From: Marasmius tenuissimus
Taxonomy: Eukaryota; Basidiomycota; Agaricomycetes; Agaricales; Marasmiaceae
Assembly (NCBI GenBank): GCA_029532415.1
Contig: JAQOTA010000054.1
Span: 2,232,001-2,296,000, forward strand
Direction of reading: 5' to 3'
DNA: 64,000 nt
Position 1 is the first letter of the stretch. Each line of letters begins with the position of its first letter. The notes below the pieces were generated by a model. The model saw only the letters and a list, made by a program, of their open reading frames with translations, ran no database searches and was not told where the DNA came from. The position numbers were made by a program, and so were the translations under genes. Below are positions 31,946 through 41,938 of the stretch, one piece after another.

Positions 31946-32138
31946 ATAAGCCATACTGTCGGCAGGTGAGCCAGGGGTAAGGAGACCTGGTGCCGCCAGC
32001 AACTCTGACACGCTTTCTTTCTTCTTTTCCTTATTCACTACTTTATCCCTGTTTCTACCTTACTATGCCCTGACTTAGTTTCTTGTTCTGGTTATACTAT
32101 TTTATACCCACGTAGCTACCCCAAACTCTCCAGTTGTC

Positions 32139-32334
32139 CGACATCCTTGCGGTTGTACTGGAGAGTGAGTCTAGTTCTATTCTACATCTCTACTTATCAT
32201 TGACAGTACCCACAGACCTTAGTCTCATTGATCTCTCATTTCTATCAGGTACTGTCTTTAATACATTTGAGTTGTTGACATCCTTGCGGTCATACTGGAG
32301 AACCTTAGTCTCATTGATCTCTCATTTCTATCAT
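32139..32334 (+). repeat. Local duplicated segments
   Basis: GACATCCTTGCGGTTGTACT at about 32139 recurs near 32278 (with GTCATACT), and CTTAGTCTCATTGATCTCTC at about 32218 recurs near 32304. The order indicates an imperfect tandem duplication with internal loss. No gene overlaps convincingly. Confidence 0.6.
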
Positions 32335-32559
32335 ACTGTTCTCACTGACAATGAATTCAAGAAGATAGGCTCTTATTCTCTATGCTTACTGCGACTCTCC
32401 ATAGTCATGAGCAATGCTACCGTCTTACAACCACTCTAGAAGACACATAAAAGGCGGAACCCAACGAATATTGCCATGTCTCTGGAGGTTGTCCGTTATG
32501 TAATTCAGAATTCTGACCAATACCCTTCCCGTTTCGGAATTGTCTGATTCTACCTAATA

Positions 32560-32690
32560 TAGTATGTGCCCGAGGCAAGGCAAGGCAAGGCGTCAAGGCG
32601 CCTCTGCCTCGCAGCAACACTAGTTCGATTAGTGTTGCTGGAAGGCAGAGGCGCCTTGAAGGCCAGACTCGCCTTGCCTCAGACAGTTAC
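32560..32690. repeat. Head-to-head pair of AGTGTTGC-ended repeats
   Basis: Two related units face outward from a GTTCGAT spacer at about 32629. The left unit ends CGCAGCAACACTA and is rich in GGCAAGGC; the right one begins TAGTGTTGCTGGAAGGCAGAG and contains GCGCCTTGAAGGC. They form an imperfect inverted repeat about 130 bp long and belong to the family at 31836 and 33315. Confidence 0.6.
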
Positions 32691-33314
32691 CATATATAGT
32701 AAAATGAAGTACAGCCCAAAGAAAATCCTAAACAGGACGCTGCGCGTCGGACTCTGAATTTCATAAGTCTGTTCTCGACCACATCGTTGTTGACCGCATA
32801 TACCTGTAACCTTGTCGGCCGCTTTATTGACATTCTTCCAAGAACATGCCTTGATTACGACTCTCTACAGGTCGGCTACGCATCTATACTGTCTACTGAC
32901 AGGAATCAACGAAGAGACATGGACACAGGGCATTGATAAGGTTTGTCTCGCTTTACTTCCAAGTGCAATGCACCCCGGCTTTCTTCCCTCATCTCGCTTC
33001 ATCCCCTGTGTTTTCCTCTGAAATCTGAGCTCAAATTGTATCTCCAGGGTATAGTAGCTCCGAAGGTCACCGTGTCCTCCCCCATTGTACCTGTTGTTAT
33101 ATGTACTGTGTATAGCAGAAACTCCATAATATAGTCAGTGATATATACTGTTCTCCCCCTCATGTTAGTGGCGGGAATACTAGCTCCGGGATTATAGAAT
33201 GAGGTATTCTCTATCCTCTTTTATATAAATTGAATCATTGAAGCTTTCGATGGGCCTCACTTTCCAGAGCCCTCAAGTGCAAAGATCTCAGTGTGCTTTG
33301 GGTACCCTTGCCTA

Positions 33315-33427
33315 AAAAGGCGCGAGGCAATTTTTTGGCCTCAAGGCTCGTTGAGGCGAGTCGGATCAAGTCATCCAAATATGGGCGCCTCGGACTTGAC
33401 CCCGACTTGCCTTCCGGCAACACTAAG
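33315..33427 (-). repeat. AGTGTTGC-ended repeat, AAGGC type, copy B
   Basis: On the minus strand it begins TTAGTGTTGCCGGAAGGC and follows copy A (31836) through the CCGAGGC, TTTGGATG and CTTGATC blocks. On the plus strand it is followed by GTTCGAT, the same word that flanks the other copies. Confidence 0.65.
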
Positions 33428-35135
33428 TTCGATACCCCATTTCACACTCCGCAATACCATATTTGGACGCCATCAGTAGCCCGGGTAAGGTTCACCTACC
33501 GACGGCTTGCGAGTCTACACAATGGTCTGCCCTTTGCAATTCTCTCGAGCAAATCCAGGATCTCGTAAGATCTCCCTTCCACTCGAAGCCTCCGCTATGA
33601 CAATCACGATGTGTGTGCGTTCCGATTTTGGCTTCGACTCGTGCAAGTCTCATGCTTGGACCACGCTCATGCCGCCGAGCTGCAGAGTGTCCCCAAATTT
33701 TTGGGGTGGATCTTGGGCTAAGACGAGACCAAAAAGTACGGCCGTCGACTTTCGGACATATCGGAGCAATGACGAGCTTTCGTACGAGTATCGGCTATCG
33801 GACATGTGCCAGTGGAACTTTCAACTATGTAGTCCAGTCTCTTCGAGGTTTGAAGATATTAAGGAACGAGGCTCTTTAACATCAGCTACTAGGAATCATT
33901 ATCAGCAGACCAACGCCGTCGAGCACACCTTTAACTTAGTTTTTGTCCTCAATCTGGCTAGCGTTGCAACATTACATTCCAGGGAGTCCGAGGGTTATTG
34001 GTTAACCCCATCTTGACGGGCCGACCGTACCATCTCCCTATCTGCTAGGGCTTCTCTAATGTCCATGTCGTTTCAGGACGTTCAGGCTGCCGGTTTGGCC
34101 TTCGACTTCTGGCTTCAAGAGAACAGAAAGCATTCTGCAGACAACCTCAGTGACCCATGGCTGCGGGACGGGAGATATTCCTATCTAGCCGCTTTGGCAA
34201 GCATCGACAGGTCTATATCTACCCTAGAGCCCCAGGTTATTCTTAATGAACTCATGTGTTGGAAGCCATGCGCTACACAGGGGCATTTGCCATTCCGCCT
34301 TGCGACGCCGGGTGCACTGTGCAGGTGCCAGGCGCCCCACGGACTCTTCATCTTGGACGAATTGGGGTTAGTCGCATTGAGCTACAGCTTTCGACGTCGG
34401 GATCACTATATGAATAGCTCATTCAAGGTACAAGATCCTCTCCACTCCCATCTCAGCTGAGAGCAGTCAATATCACGTACTTGATTTCACAGTGTTGCTC
34501 CAGCAACGAACTCCGAGTTGTAGAGAGAAGCCGACGTTCACAAGTAAGCGTTACAACAGTACTGTTGTAACGCTTACTTATAACAACACGGGATCGGTTT
34601 CCATCATCGGGAACTTGTACTAGTGGCGTCCCTTTCTGCACTTAAGCTTGTCCGTGACCTCAACTTTGTATATACCAGGTGGTTCATAATATTGTTACTG
34701 ACAATAATTTACTTAGCTGTACCTAAGTAAGAGCGGGGTCCCGGGTGCCCGAAACTGTGATAGATGCCCAATGACTAAATAAAAGGTTGGCATCGTTGAG
34801 TGTACAGGAACATTTAGCTGGATCATGTGTAAACTTGAGATGGTTGGCCTTTCCCCTTGGTATCCTATTTCAGCCCGGGAGGATGACTGAATGAATTCCC
34901 GAACAGTGAAAGCTGTCCGTTTTCTTAGGATGGCTTAGTGTCCGACGGTCGGGTGATGCCCCAGGATGCCATCAATAATGATGTGAAATTAGAATTGAGT
35001 CAGAAATTAGACATACTCCTCTTATATTTACCATCATGCGGTCGGGCAAAAAACTCTCCACTTTCCTTCCAGTCCCTCACCTCTAACGGCCGGCGAGTCG
35101 GGAATCTTGTCTTCTCTATTGCCAGGTTCTCAGTG
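33428..35135. other. Long intergenic region upstream of the MFS permease
   Basis: About 1.7 kb. Open frames of 169 and 133 codons (33507-34016 and 34059-34460) share a frame and are separated by a stop, but neither resembles a known family and no splice model improves them. They are not called as genes. A 38-bp palindrome lies at 34542-34579. Confidence 0.4.
34542..34579. repeat. 38-bp perfect palindrome
   Basis: AAGTAAGCGTTACAACAGT is followed directly by its exact reverse complement. The two 19-bp arms have no loop. The flanks are not palindromic. It could be a remnant of inverted transposon ends or a dyad operator; nothing else identifies it. Confidence 0.9.
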
Positions 35136-37361
35136 ATGTCGACATCGTCAACACCCATGAAGGAGTCCAAAGAGGATGTTTCCTCCCAGTCTTCGGCCCT
35201 CCAGGTACTCGAAGCAACGCCCATCGACGCGGAGGCTGAAAGGAGAGCAGTACGGAGAATGGATATGGCAGTTCTGCCCATAATGACAATGTACTACTTG
35301 TTGTCTTTCCTGGTGAGCCTTCTTTTCGTTCAAACGGGGTGATATCACTGAACCTGCTGCAGGACCGCGCAAACATAGGTCTGTAAAGAGGGAACATATT
35401 CCCTCAATTTCGGCTGACAAGCTACCACAGGCAATGCCAGAGTAGCTGGTCTCCAGAAAGCACTACATATGACGGATCATCAGTACCAAATTTGTGTCAC
35501 GGTTCTCTACGTGTATGACCGCCTGTTTCTCCTCCGGTTCTTATCGTCTCAATTGGTGCTACTCAATTCAGGCCGTACATCTGTGCCGAGCTCCCTGCCA
35601 ACCTTCTCCTTCGGAAACTCACACCAAGCCTTGTTATGCCTACTCTCCTGACCGCTTGGGGCCTAATAGTCACATTCCAAGGTAAGCAAATACCTTCGAT
35701 CGTCGTGAACAGGTGCTAGAAAGACGTTTATAGGTTTCATAACGACCTATCCCGCTTTGGTCGGCGTTCGTGCCCTTCTTGGATTAGTCGAAGGTCCGAT
35801 GTTCCCCGGTATTGTCCTATATCTCTCCAATTTCTATACGCGTAGAGAGCTCTCCCTGCGGTACGCTTATCGTTGCTTTCATTTCGGTTGCAGTATACCT
35901 ATTGACTGGTGTTTGCATTTAGCATCGCAATCTTCTTCTCGTCCGCGTCGGTGAGTAACGAGAACAGATTCGGTCCCGCCTCAGGAGTTTGATGTCGTTA
36001 CTTCCCAGCTCTCGGGTGCGTTCTCGGGTTTGTTGGCCGCTGGAATTGTCAAGATGGATGGCCTCGGAGGGAGACCCGGTTGGGCGTGGATATTCATTCT
36101 GGTGCGTAAATTGACGCGTCTAAATATCCGCCCCTCAATCTCATATTAATCGATCACTCAATTTTGCCTACACAGGAGGGCATTTTCAGCGTCTTCGTTG
36201 GGATTGCTGGCTACTTTATTACACCTTCGACACCCAGGGATATCAAGTACTTTGTTACCGACGAGGACAAAGAGTTAGTACTTCCGTCATGACATTGGAA
36301 ATCCCCCCTCTGACTGAAGGACTCCCATAGCGTCCTGGAAAGGCGTTTGCTCCGTGACCGTCCATCCGTCGCCCCCAATGATCACTTTAGCTTCAAATGG
36401 GTTTTCCGCTCCATCTCCTCTCCACACGTCCTCATGGTTTTCGTCATGTTCTACATGCTGGGGACTACGCTTTACGGACTAGCGTTATTCCTACCCTCGA
36501 TCGTCAACTCGCTGGGATACTCCCCGAATCAATCTCAGCTTTTGAGTGTCGGTCCTTTTGCGGGAGGCTTCCTTCGTACGTTTCTTTCTCTTAATCCAAA
36601 TAAGGGGTCCTGATATCTGACTCGGACTGGTCGACCTGATAGTTACGATCGGTTCGGCATGGTACTCTGACAAGAAGCAAGCTCGGACTGTTCCCATCGT
36701 GGCGATATCAACTCTTGCTGTCATTGGATATGCTATGTACCTGAGTGAGTTTCTTTTCATTTTGGGTACTCTCGCGTAATGGGGACTGACCCCCTTTTTT
36801 TTGCAACGTACCAGCGGCCGAAACAAAACTTGTTCGTTATGGGTCGTTGTATTTGACCGTCCCAGGAGTTTATGCAGCTGCACCTGTCATCGCTGCTTGG
36901 ATGTCCAACAATTCTGAGCCTTACTACACGCGAGCGACAAGTATCGCGGTCGGGTTCATTGCCACCAATTCCGTGCGTTTAATCTCACTGTCAGGGAAGA
37001 AGAGGGTTCTGACGTTCTGTGTAGGGCGGTATCACAAGTACATGGATGTTTCCCTCGAAGGACGGACCCAAGTTCACAAGAACAACGATCATCGACCTCG
37101 TTTTGTGGGTCCATTGCAATGTTTCTTTCCGGTCTTGGAATACTAACGCCGTTATCTTTTCGTTTCGCAAGCTCCGCTTCTATCATTGTTATCGCCCTTA
37201 TGAATGCACTGTATCTCAGACGACAGAATCAACTCAAGGTGGAACGACGCGATCAAATTCTCGCACCGTACATAGAGGACGGCAGCAAATCTACGGACGG
37301 GGGAGAGAGAGCATGGTTAGAGTTGGGAGATCGTCATCCAGATTTTAAGTATACTTATTGA
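35136..37361 (+). CDS. MFS transporter of the allantoate/nicotinate permease (Dal5/TNA1) type
   Basis: Predicted plasma-membrane symporter for an organic anion, 501 aa. Thirteen exons join in phase: 35136-35312, 35363-35378, 35431-35512, 35572-35681, 35734-35860, 35923-35950, 36009-36101, 36176-36273, 36331-36575, 36643-36744, 36815-36972, 37025-37104, 37172-37361. Family hallmarks are RRMDMAVLPIMTMYYLLSF, then DRANIGNARVAGL across a 16-nt microexon, YICAELPANL, the GLVEGPMFPGIVLYLSNFYTR block and EGIFSVFVGIAGYF. The C-terminus is hydrophilic (GDRHPDFKYTY), also typical. Twelve helices are expected. The substrate cannot be told from sequence (allantoate, nicotinate, pantothenate or others). 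No pathway genes adjoin it. Confidence 0.92.
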
Positions 37362-37913
37362 TTGTTGGTCTCCCGAATCATGATAGTTACATATGATCTA
37401 CACTGTACACTGTATTGCTCGGGTACATACAAAACACACTTCGTCAATGATAAAAATAATGAAACACATCAAACCTCTGTCTCTAGAGCTGGATAGCGCG
37501 CGGCAATTAGGATTCGTGCGCATGTGCGTACGGTTGTCGTTAGAGGGTCATCGGACTTGTCACTTGAGGAGAGGCCCCAGGGACTCCGGAAGGCTCTGGA
37601 AAATGAACACTACGCAATCCGGGAGAGGGGACCGGGTGGGGCTGGCGTGTTTCTTCCATTGCCAAACGCGCGTGCGGCGCCAAATTCTACGATCCCTTGG
37701 CGGCACTTTCAACGAGGTATGGACTTGGACCTTGCCACGCTGCTTCAACGCGGATGGCGAGCATTCTGCATCCAATGCCTGAACATGAAATAAACGAGGA
37801 TGGCCATGACGGTAGAGACGGCAGCGATAGTTCTGGTTCCTATGGCGGAAGTTTCGTGTTCGACCTTTATTGGAAAAAACGTTCGATGAAGTTATTCCGC
37901 GCGGCCCCTATTA
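37362..37913. other. Intergenic; possible extra 3' exon of the next gene
   Basis: About 550 bp between convergent genes. The minus strand at about 37772-37855 could encode TIAAVSTVMAILVYFM, a membrane-helix-like segment that might be an alternative terminal exon of the neighbouring minus-strand gene. I could not join it with a good donor in the right phase. Confidence 0.35.
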
Positions 37914-38574
37914 CTAGAATTTAGAAACACATACCACTGAAGCGAAGGGAGACAGAATTGGTATTGTGAAATGAGCAAACGATTTGCTTCGAGGATCGTG
38001 TCGGAGGTTGCTTGGTGCGCTTGTAACGTATACGAAGAAGAGAGCCGCGGAGAAGAGGATGAGTGCGCCGATTAGGAAGAGCTAGTTCGGTGTTCAACGT
38101 TGTGTTATTCCCAAGTTACATAAATGAGAGACGCTGCAACTTACGATGAGTTTCTCCATCTTCGCTAGTCTCTCGTCGTGAGCTTTTGCTAGAGTGGCGA
38201 TTTCGTTCTGGGGGAGGGGGGAGAGGATTGTCAATGTGAGTACACAACAATTCCTCACAAAGTGCTGAGAAACTAACCGTTCGTCGTTCATCCTGATCCC
38301 GAGTCAAGTCTCGTACTTCCAGGTGATGTTCCACCTTTGCGGAGAGAAGAGTTTCTGCAGACAGAGCACGGACAGCCCAGTATTGTTCGTTCCGAGAACG
38401 GGGGTAGAAGAGAGACCAGTTTGACGTTGAAGATTCGTTGATTGGTTTGTGGTGGGATTGTGGAGATTGAGAAGGTCGTATCGAGAGTGCCGTCGCCATT
38501 GTACGGGACATCGCCGTCGATGTCAGCGTCGGTGTCGGTGAAGGCGATTTCTTCGCTTTGACCAGTCTGTTCAT
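37914..38574 (-). CDS. Small single-helix membrane protein with coiled segment (175 aa)
   Basis: Not recognised. Three exons in descending order: 38574-38278, 38207-38145, 38081-37914. The N-terminus is Ser/Thr/Arg/Lys-rich and almost free of acidic residues (MNRLVKAKKSPSPTPTLTST), as in mitochondrial presequences. A charged helical region follows (HHLEVRDLTRDQDERR, LAKAHDERLAKMEKL), then a clear hydrophobic helix LFLIGALILFSAALFFVYV near residues 121-139 and a short tail. A mitochondrial inner-membrane protein is a reasonable guess but only an inference. It is divergent from the DUF202 gene. The last exon contains a good GTATGT donor 20 nt before the stop, so an alternative 3' end is possible. 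Confidence 0.65.
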
Positions 38575-38685
38575 CGTCACCGTGAGGAGCAGCAATGCCA
38601 AAGGGTGAAGTAATTACGTAATTACATCTGAACGTTTCATCACGACCACGACGACCACACGAAAGTCAACAACGATCGAGCAGTC
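38575..38685. promoter_or_regulatory. Divergent 111-bp intergenic region
   Basis: Only 111 bp separates the start codons of two outward-facing genes, so their core promoters must overlap. It contains GTAATTACGTAATTAC, an A/T-rich near-palindrome, at about 38612. Confidence 0.55.
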
Positions 38686-39138
38686 ATGCCAATATCTCAT
38701 CTAGTTGAGAATACAGGCAGCAATGCCAGAGATTTTTGCATGCTCGAACGAAATCTCTTGTCTTATATCAAACTCTCTCTTCTCTTGTTCCTCGTTTCTT
38801 GCTCTCTCCTCCTCAAAACTCGCCTTGTCCCAGACGCAGAAGAAGACCCAATAGAGAAATCGATGATTGGACTTCCGCTGGCGTCGGTACAGGTTGTCGC
38901 TGCGGTGCTTGCGCTCGGTGGAGGATATTGGGAGTATCAGAACGGGCTTAGGGATTTGATCAATATGCGAGCGTTTTTGGTTCGGAAGAAGTGAGTGTAT
39001 TGTGACTTTTCTCTTTCCCCAGTAAATATGAATGAAGGTTTCCTGACTACGTCTTGTAGACCTCATATCGCTGTGATAGCAACCGTTGTGGGCGTGATTA
39101 TAGGAACTTGTATTATACTACTGGTCGAGGAATATTGA
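38686..39138 (+). CDS. DUF202 family membrane protein (127 aa)
   Basis: Two exons, 38686-38990 and 39060-39138, joined AA|A in phase. ARDFCMLERNLLSYIKLSLL is the characteristic DUF202 N-terminal motif (R-x-x-L-A/C-x-E-R-N/T), followed by helices at about 25-47 (FLVSCSLLL), 66-85 (VQVVAAVLALGGGYW) and 105-122 (IAVIATVVGVIIGTCIILL). DUF202 proteins are small three-helix membrane proteins; a fungal member is part of the vacuolar transporter chaperone complex (Vtc1-like architecture), but this protein lacks other Vtc features, so no function is assigned. It shares its promoter region with the divergent gene at 37914. Confidence 0.82.
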
Positions 39139-39929
39139 CTGGTCCAGAACTTCCGACGCCGTACCCGTGTTCCCACTTCCGGTTTACGCAGATTTCTCCG
39201 GGAAACTTCCGCGTCTCCGACCCAGGACCCTTTCCTCAGACCTGACGGCGGTTTCATGATTCATCGTCCCCGAGAAACTCACAGAACGGCGACCCTTGGC
39301 CGACCCATGGAACCGGTGCCCAGTGAACACGTCTGCTCGTGATCGTGTTGCTCGCTGTCGCTTCGCAATTGGTTCCAGACTCTCAGGGCTTCATTTCTTC
39401 CTTCAAAACACACCACACGAAAAATGAAGTTCCGAAAGTTCCGGGGAATTGACGGACCCTGGGCCTGGGGGGCCTCTGGTAGTCCGTTGAATTGGAAGTC
39501 ACAAGTACATGGATCAAATCAAGAACGATAGAATTATTGAAATTTGATTGAAACCTGAACGCAAACAAACTGTTTAGGCAAGGACGGGACTCCCGGAGAA
39601 GGAGAGTGGCGTCTTGAGTGGTCCCAGGTATGTACACACCGGAACTAAGGCAAAACTTTGCTTGCAAGTTGCGCCGTGAGGTCAAGGTGAGGTTCTCCAA
39701 GGAGCTGACCATCGTCACGGTCTTGAGGCCGAGAGATATCCAAGTGCCAGCACGTAATGTATTCAACAGGTATCAAGAAAATTCTACTGTACTTTAAAAC
39801 GGTATATACTCAAAGAATACACGACGACAAATGATGATGAGCATTGAGACGGGACGTAGAAATACAGAATTGCACAAGTGAGGAAGATGAGAAGATCGAC
39901 TGCCAGCCACAGCCTTCGGCGCGTTGAAC
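39139..39929. other. Intergenic, nothing recognised
   Basis: About 790 bp between the DUF202 gene and the 3' end of the following minus-strand gene. GC-rich patches near 39150-39330 carry no coherent coding model, and no repeat match to the rest of the window was noticed. Confidence 0.45.
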
Positions 39930-41069
39930 CTACGAGACTGTTGCTAACATAGCAGGTGGTAGTGGGGGTACAACTCGGAGCCCCTCACGACGACTGCGAG
40001 GGACAGGTGGACGTTCCAAGGCTGCGGCCATGGCTAACGCTTTGTTTGGCCGAGCGTTGGCTTGGGTGATTTTCTCTTCCTCCTCGTCTATTAAATCCTC
40101 CCAAGTAAACGGTTCATCGTCGGCCTCCTCCATATGGCCGGAAGTTTTACCGTTACTTCCGGGTTGTAGATGGAGATCCTCGAATGAGGATTCCAGTGAC
40201 GATGGCGTCCAAGGCGGTGAGGGAATGAATTCTTCCTCCTCCTTGAACCGAACGATCCGGAGGTGTTTAGGGGTGCGTTTGTTCCGAGTCGTGTTCTGTC
40301 GTGTGAAGGAATGTGCTTGCCCGCTGGTGGCACTGTGACCCATCTGTGCCTTATCAGAATGATGACTGACATGGGATCTAGGGTTGTTCGGCGCATGATC
40401 ATGAGGTACTGGTAGGGCGGATGATGATGATGGGGATGCATTGGCATTTCGGGATGCAGTAGCTGATTCTACCCATTGCAGTGCTGCTGCTGTAGGATCG
40501 ACTTTGGGAGTTTTGGACTGGTTCTTGGATGAGCGAAAGCTACCCACAGCACTGCGGGCCATTTGAGCAAATCGAGCGCGACTTGAGGTCGTCGGTGGAG
40601 GTGCTGAGGCTGGTGCTGCTGGGAGAGCCTTTTCAGGCAAAGGAGGGGGTGAATGTCGAGTTGTTGATGAAGGACTCTTCTTCATCTTTGTAGAGCTTGG
40701 AGAGTGACCGTTGGAGCTGTCAGGAGATGCGATGGACGTAGAGGGCAGGAAATCCTGAAATGAAGTCGGAGCGTGAGCAGTCTGAGTCTGAAGAGTCGGT
40801 CGTGCGACCATTTGTCTGCGTTCTAAAGAATGGTATATAAACGTCAATGGCGGTCAATTCGGGTTTGCAGTTCAATACATTGATCCACTTACGCTCATCA
40901 GTGTACTCCGGAGCAGATGATCTCGATACATGACCTGGGGATGGAGTACGTTGCTGTGAGCGCGTGCCAGAGCGCTGGGGTTCCTAGATGAAATAAACGC
41001 GTTTGTTGAGTGAAACAAAGGGAGCTAGTACTTTAAAAGACTCACACTCAAGCTAGCCCAACGATTCAT
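39930..41069 (-). CDS. Serine/proline-rich, intrinsically disordered protein (335 aa)
   Basis: Not recognised. Three exons join in phase, descending: 41069-41046, 40983-40893, 40822-39930; the start is MNRWASLSEPQRSGTRS. Composition is dominated by Ser, Pro, Thr, Ala and His, with proline tracts (SPPPLPEKALPAAPASAPPP) that look like SH3/WW ligands. A conserved-looking basic/acidic island reads KHLRIVRFKEEEEFIPSP, followed by an acidic segment (EEADDEPFTWEDLIDEEEE). No folded domain or membrane helix is visible. A regulatory or cytoskeletal adaptor is conceivable; that is speculation. The neighbouring Rsp5-like ligase has WW domains that bind PPxY, but no PPxY is seen here. Confidence 0.65.
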
Positions 41070-41938
41070 GGCGTTTGACAAAGTGGATGATGAAAATTAG
41101 GGGGAGATTGAGTGTGCAGGGAAGGGAAGGAGTGGCAACAAGCACGCTATGCCCTTTTATATCATCGACGGGGTCGATAACGAATGTCAATTCAAACGGC
41201 CTCAGCCGCCCTCACAATTCCGGCTATCAACGTGATCCGGGGAATACGTGACCTGGAGAAAAGTCTACTGAGCCGCCTTTTTATACAGCTGTGCGGGTGA
41301 CACGCGCTGTCATTACACCTCCAATGGTTCTCAAATGGCTATGTGGAGTCCCTTTGACCAGGTGGAAGGCTCACTTGGAGCTTTGATATCTACAGAATCC
41401 TCGTACGAAGCTGTACGACACGTTTTATGGCACACGGCGCAGCGTGGCCGTTTCACAGAGTGTTCCACATTGTCACTCTGCTTGGAGTCTGCCTCAACTC
41501 GCAACCCAGCAACCTCTTGTTGTTGTCCTCCGGTTGCTTGGTCGGAAAAAGGAAATAAATGTTCTTCCAGTACCGGTTGCAAATACTGATAGCACCCTCA
41601 CCCGTGTTCCAAGCCTAAGTAGTCGAAAGTTCTCCAAAAATCCGTCGTAAAGGATGGAGATCATGCCATAAAATTTTCAGTAAATCCTGGGCGACGGGCG
41701 TGAATTTTGCACGAATTTCAAGAGTTTTTGAGAGAATTTTGGGTCGGTAATTGCGCGCTAAGGTTCTCGGCTGTGCAAAGCCGAGGTCCATGCCATGGCA
41801 TATTCCTGACAAATCTTGGCCCAAGTCGCCTCTTAGCTGGTTGTCCTCAACACTCATGGCGTTGGCCTCCTCCTCGAGGTACACAAATCTCATCCTGCTT
41901 CATCCTTCCTCTCTAATCTTTGCTCTAATCTAGATTGA
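41070..41938. other. Divergent intergenic region, nothing recognised
   Basis: About 870 bp between the starts of the disordered-protein gene and the HECT ligase gene. It must hold both promoters. I see no gene, repeat or RNA. Confidence 0.45.

Noticed and set aside
33507..34460. Two plus-strand open frames in one frame (169 and 133 codons)
   Set aside because: No recognisable family, no conserved motif and no splice model that removes the intervening stop; neighbouring frames are equally open.
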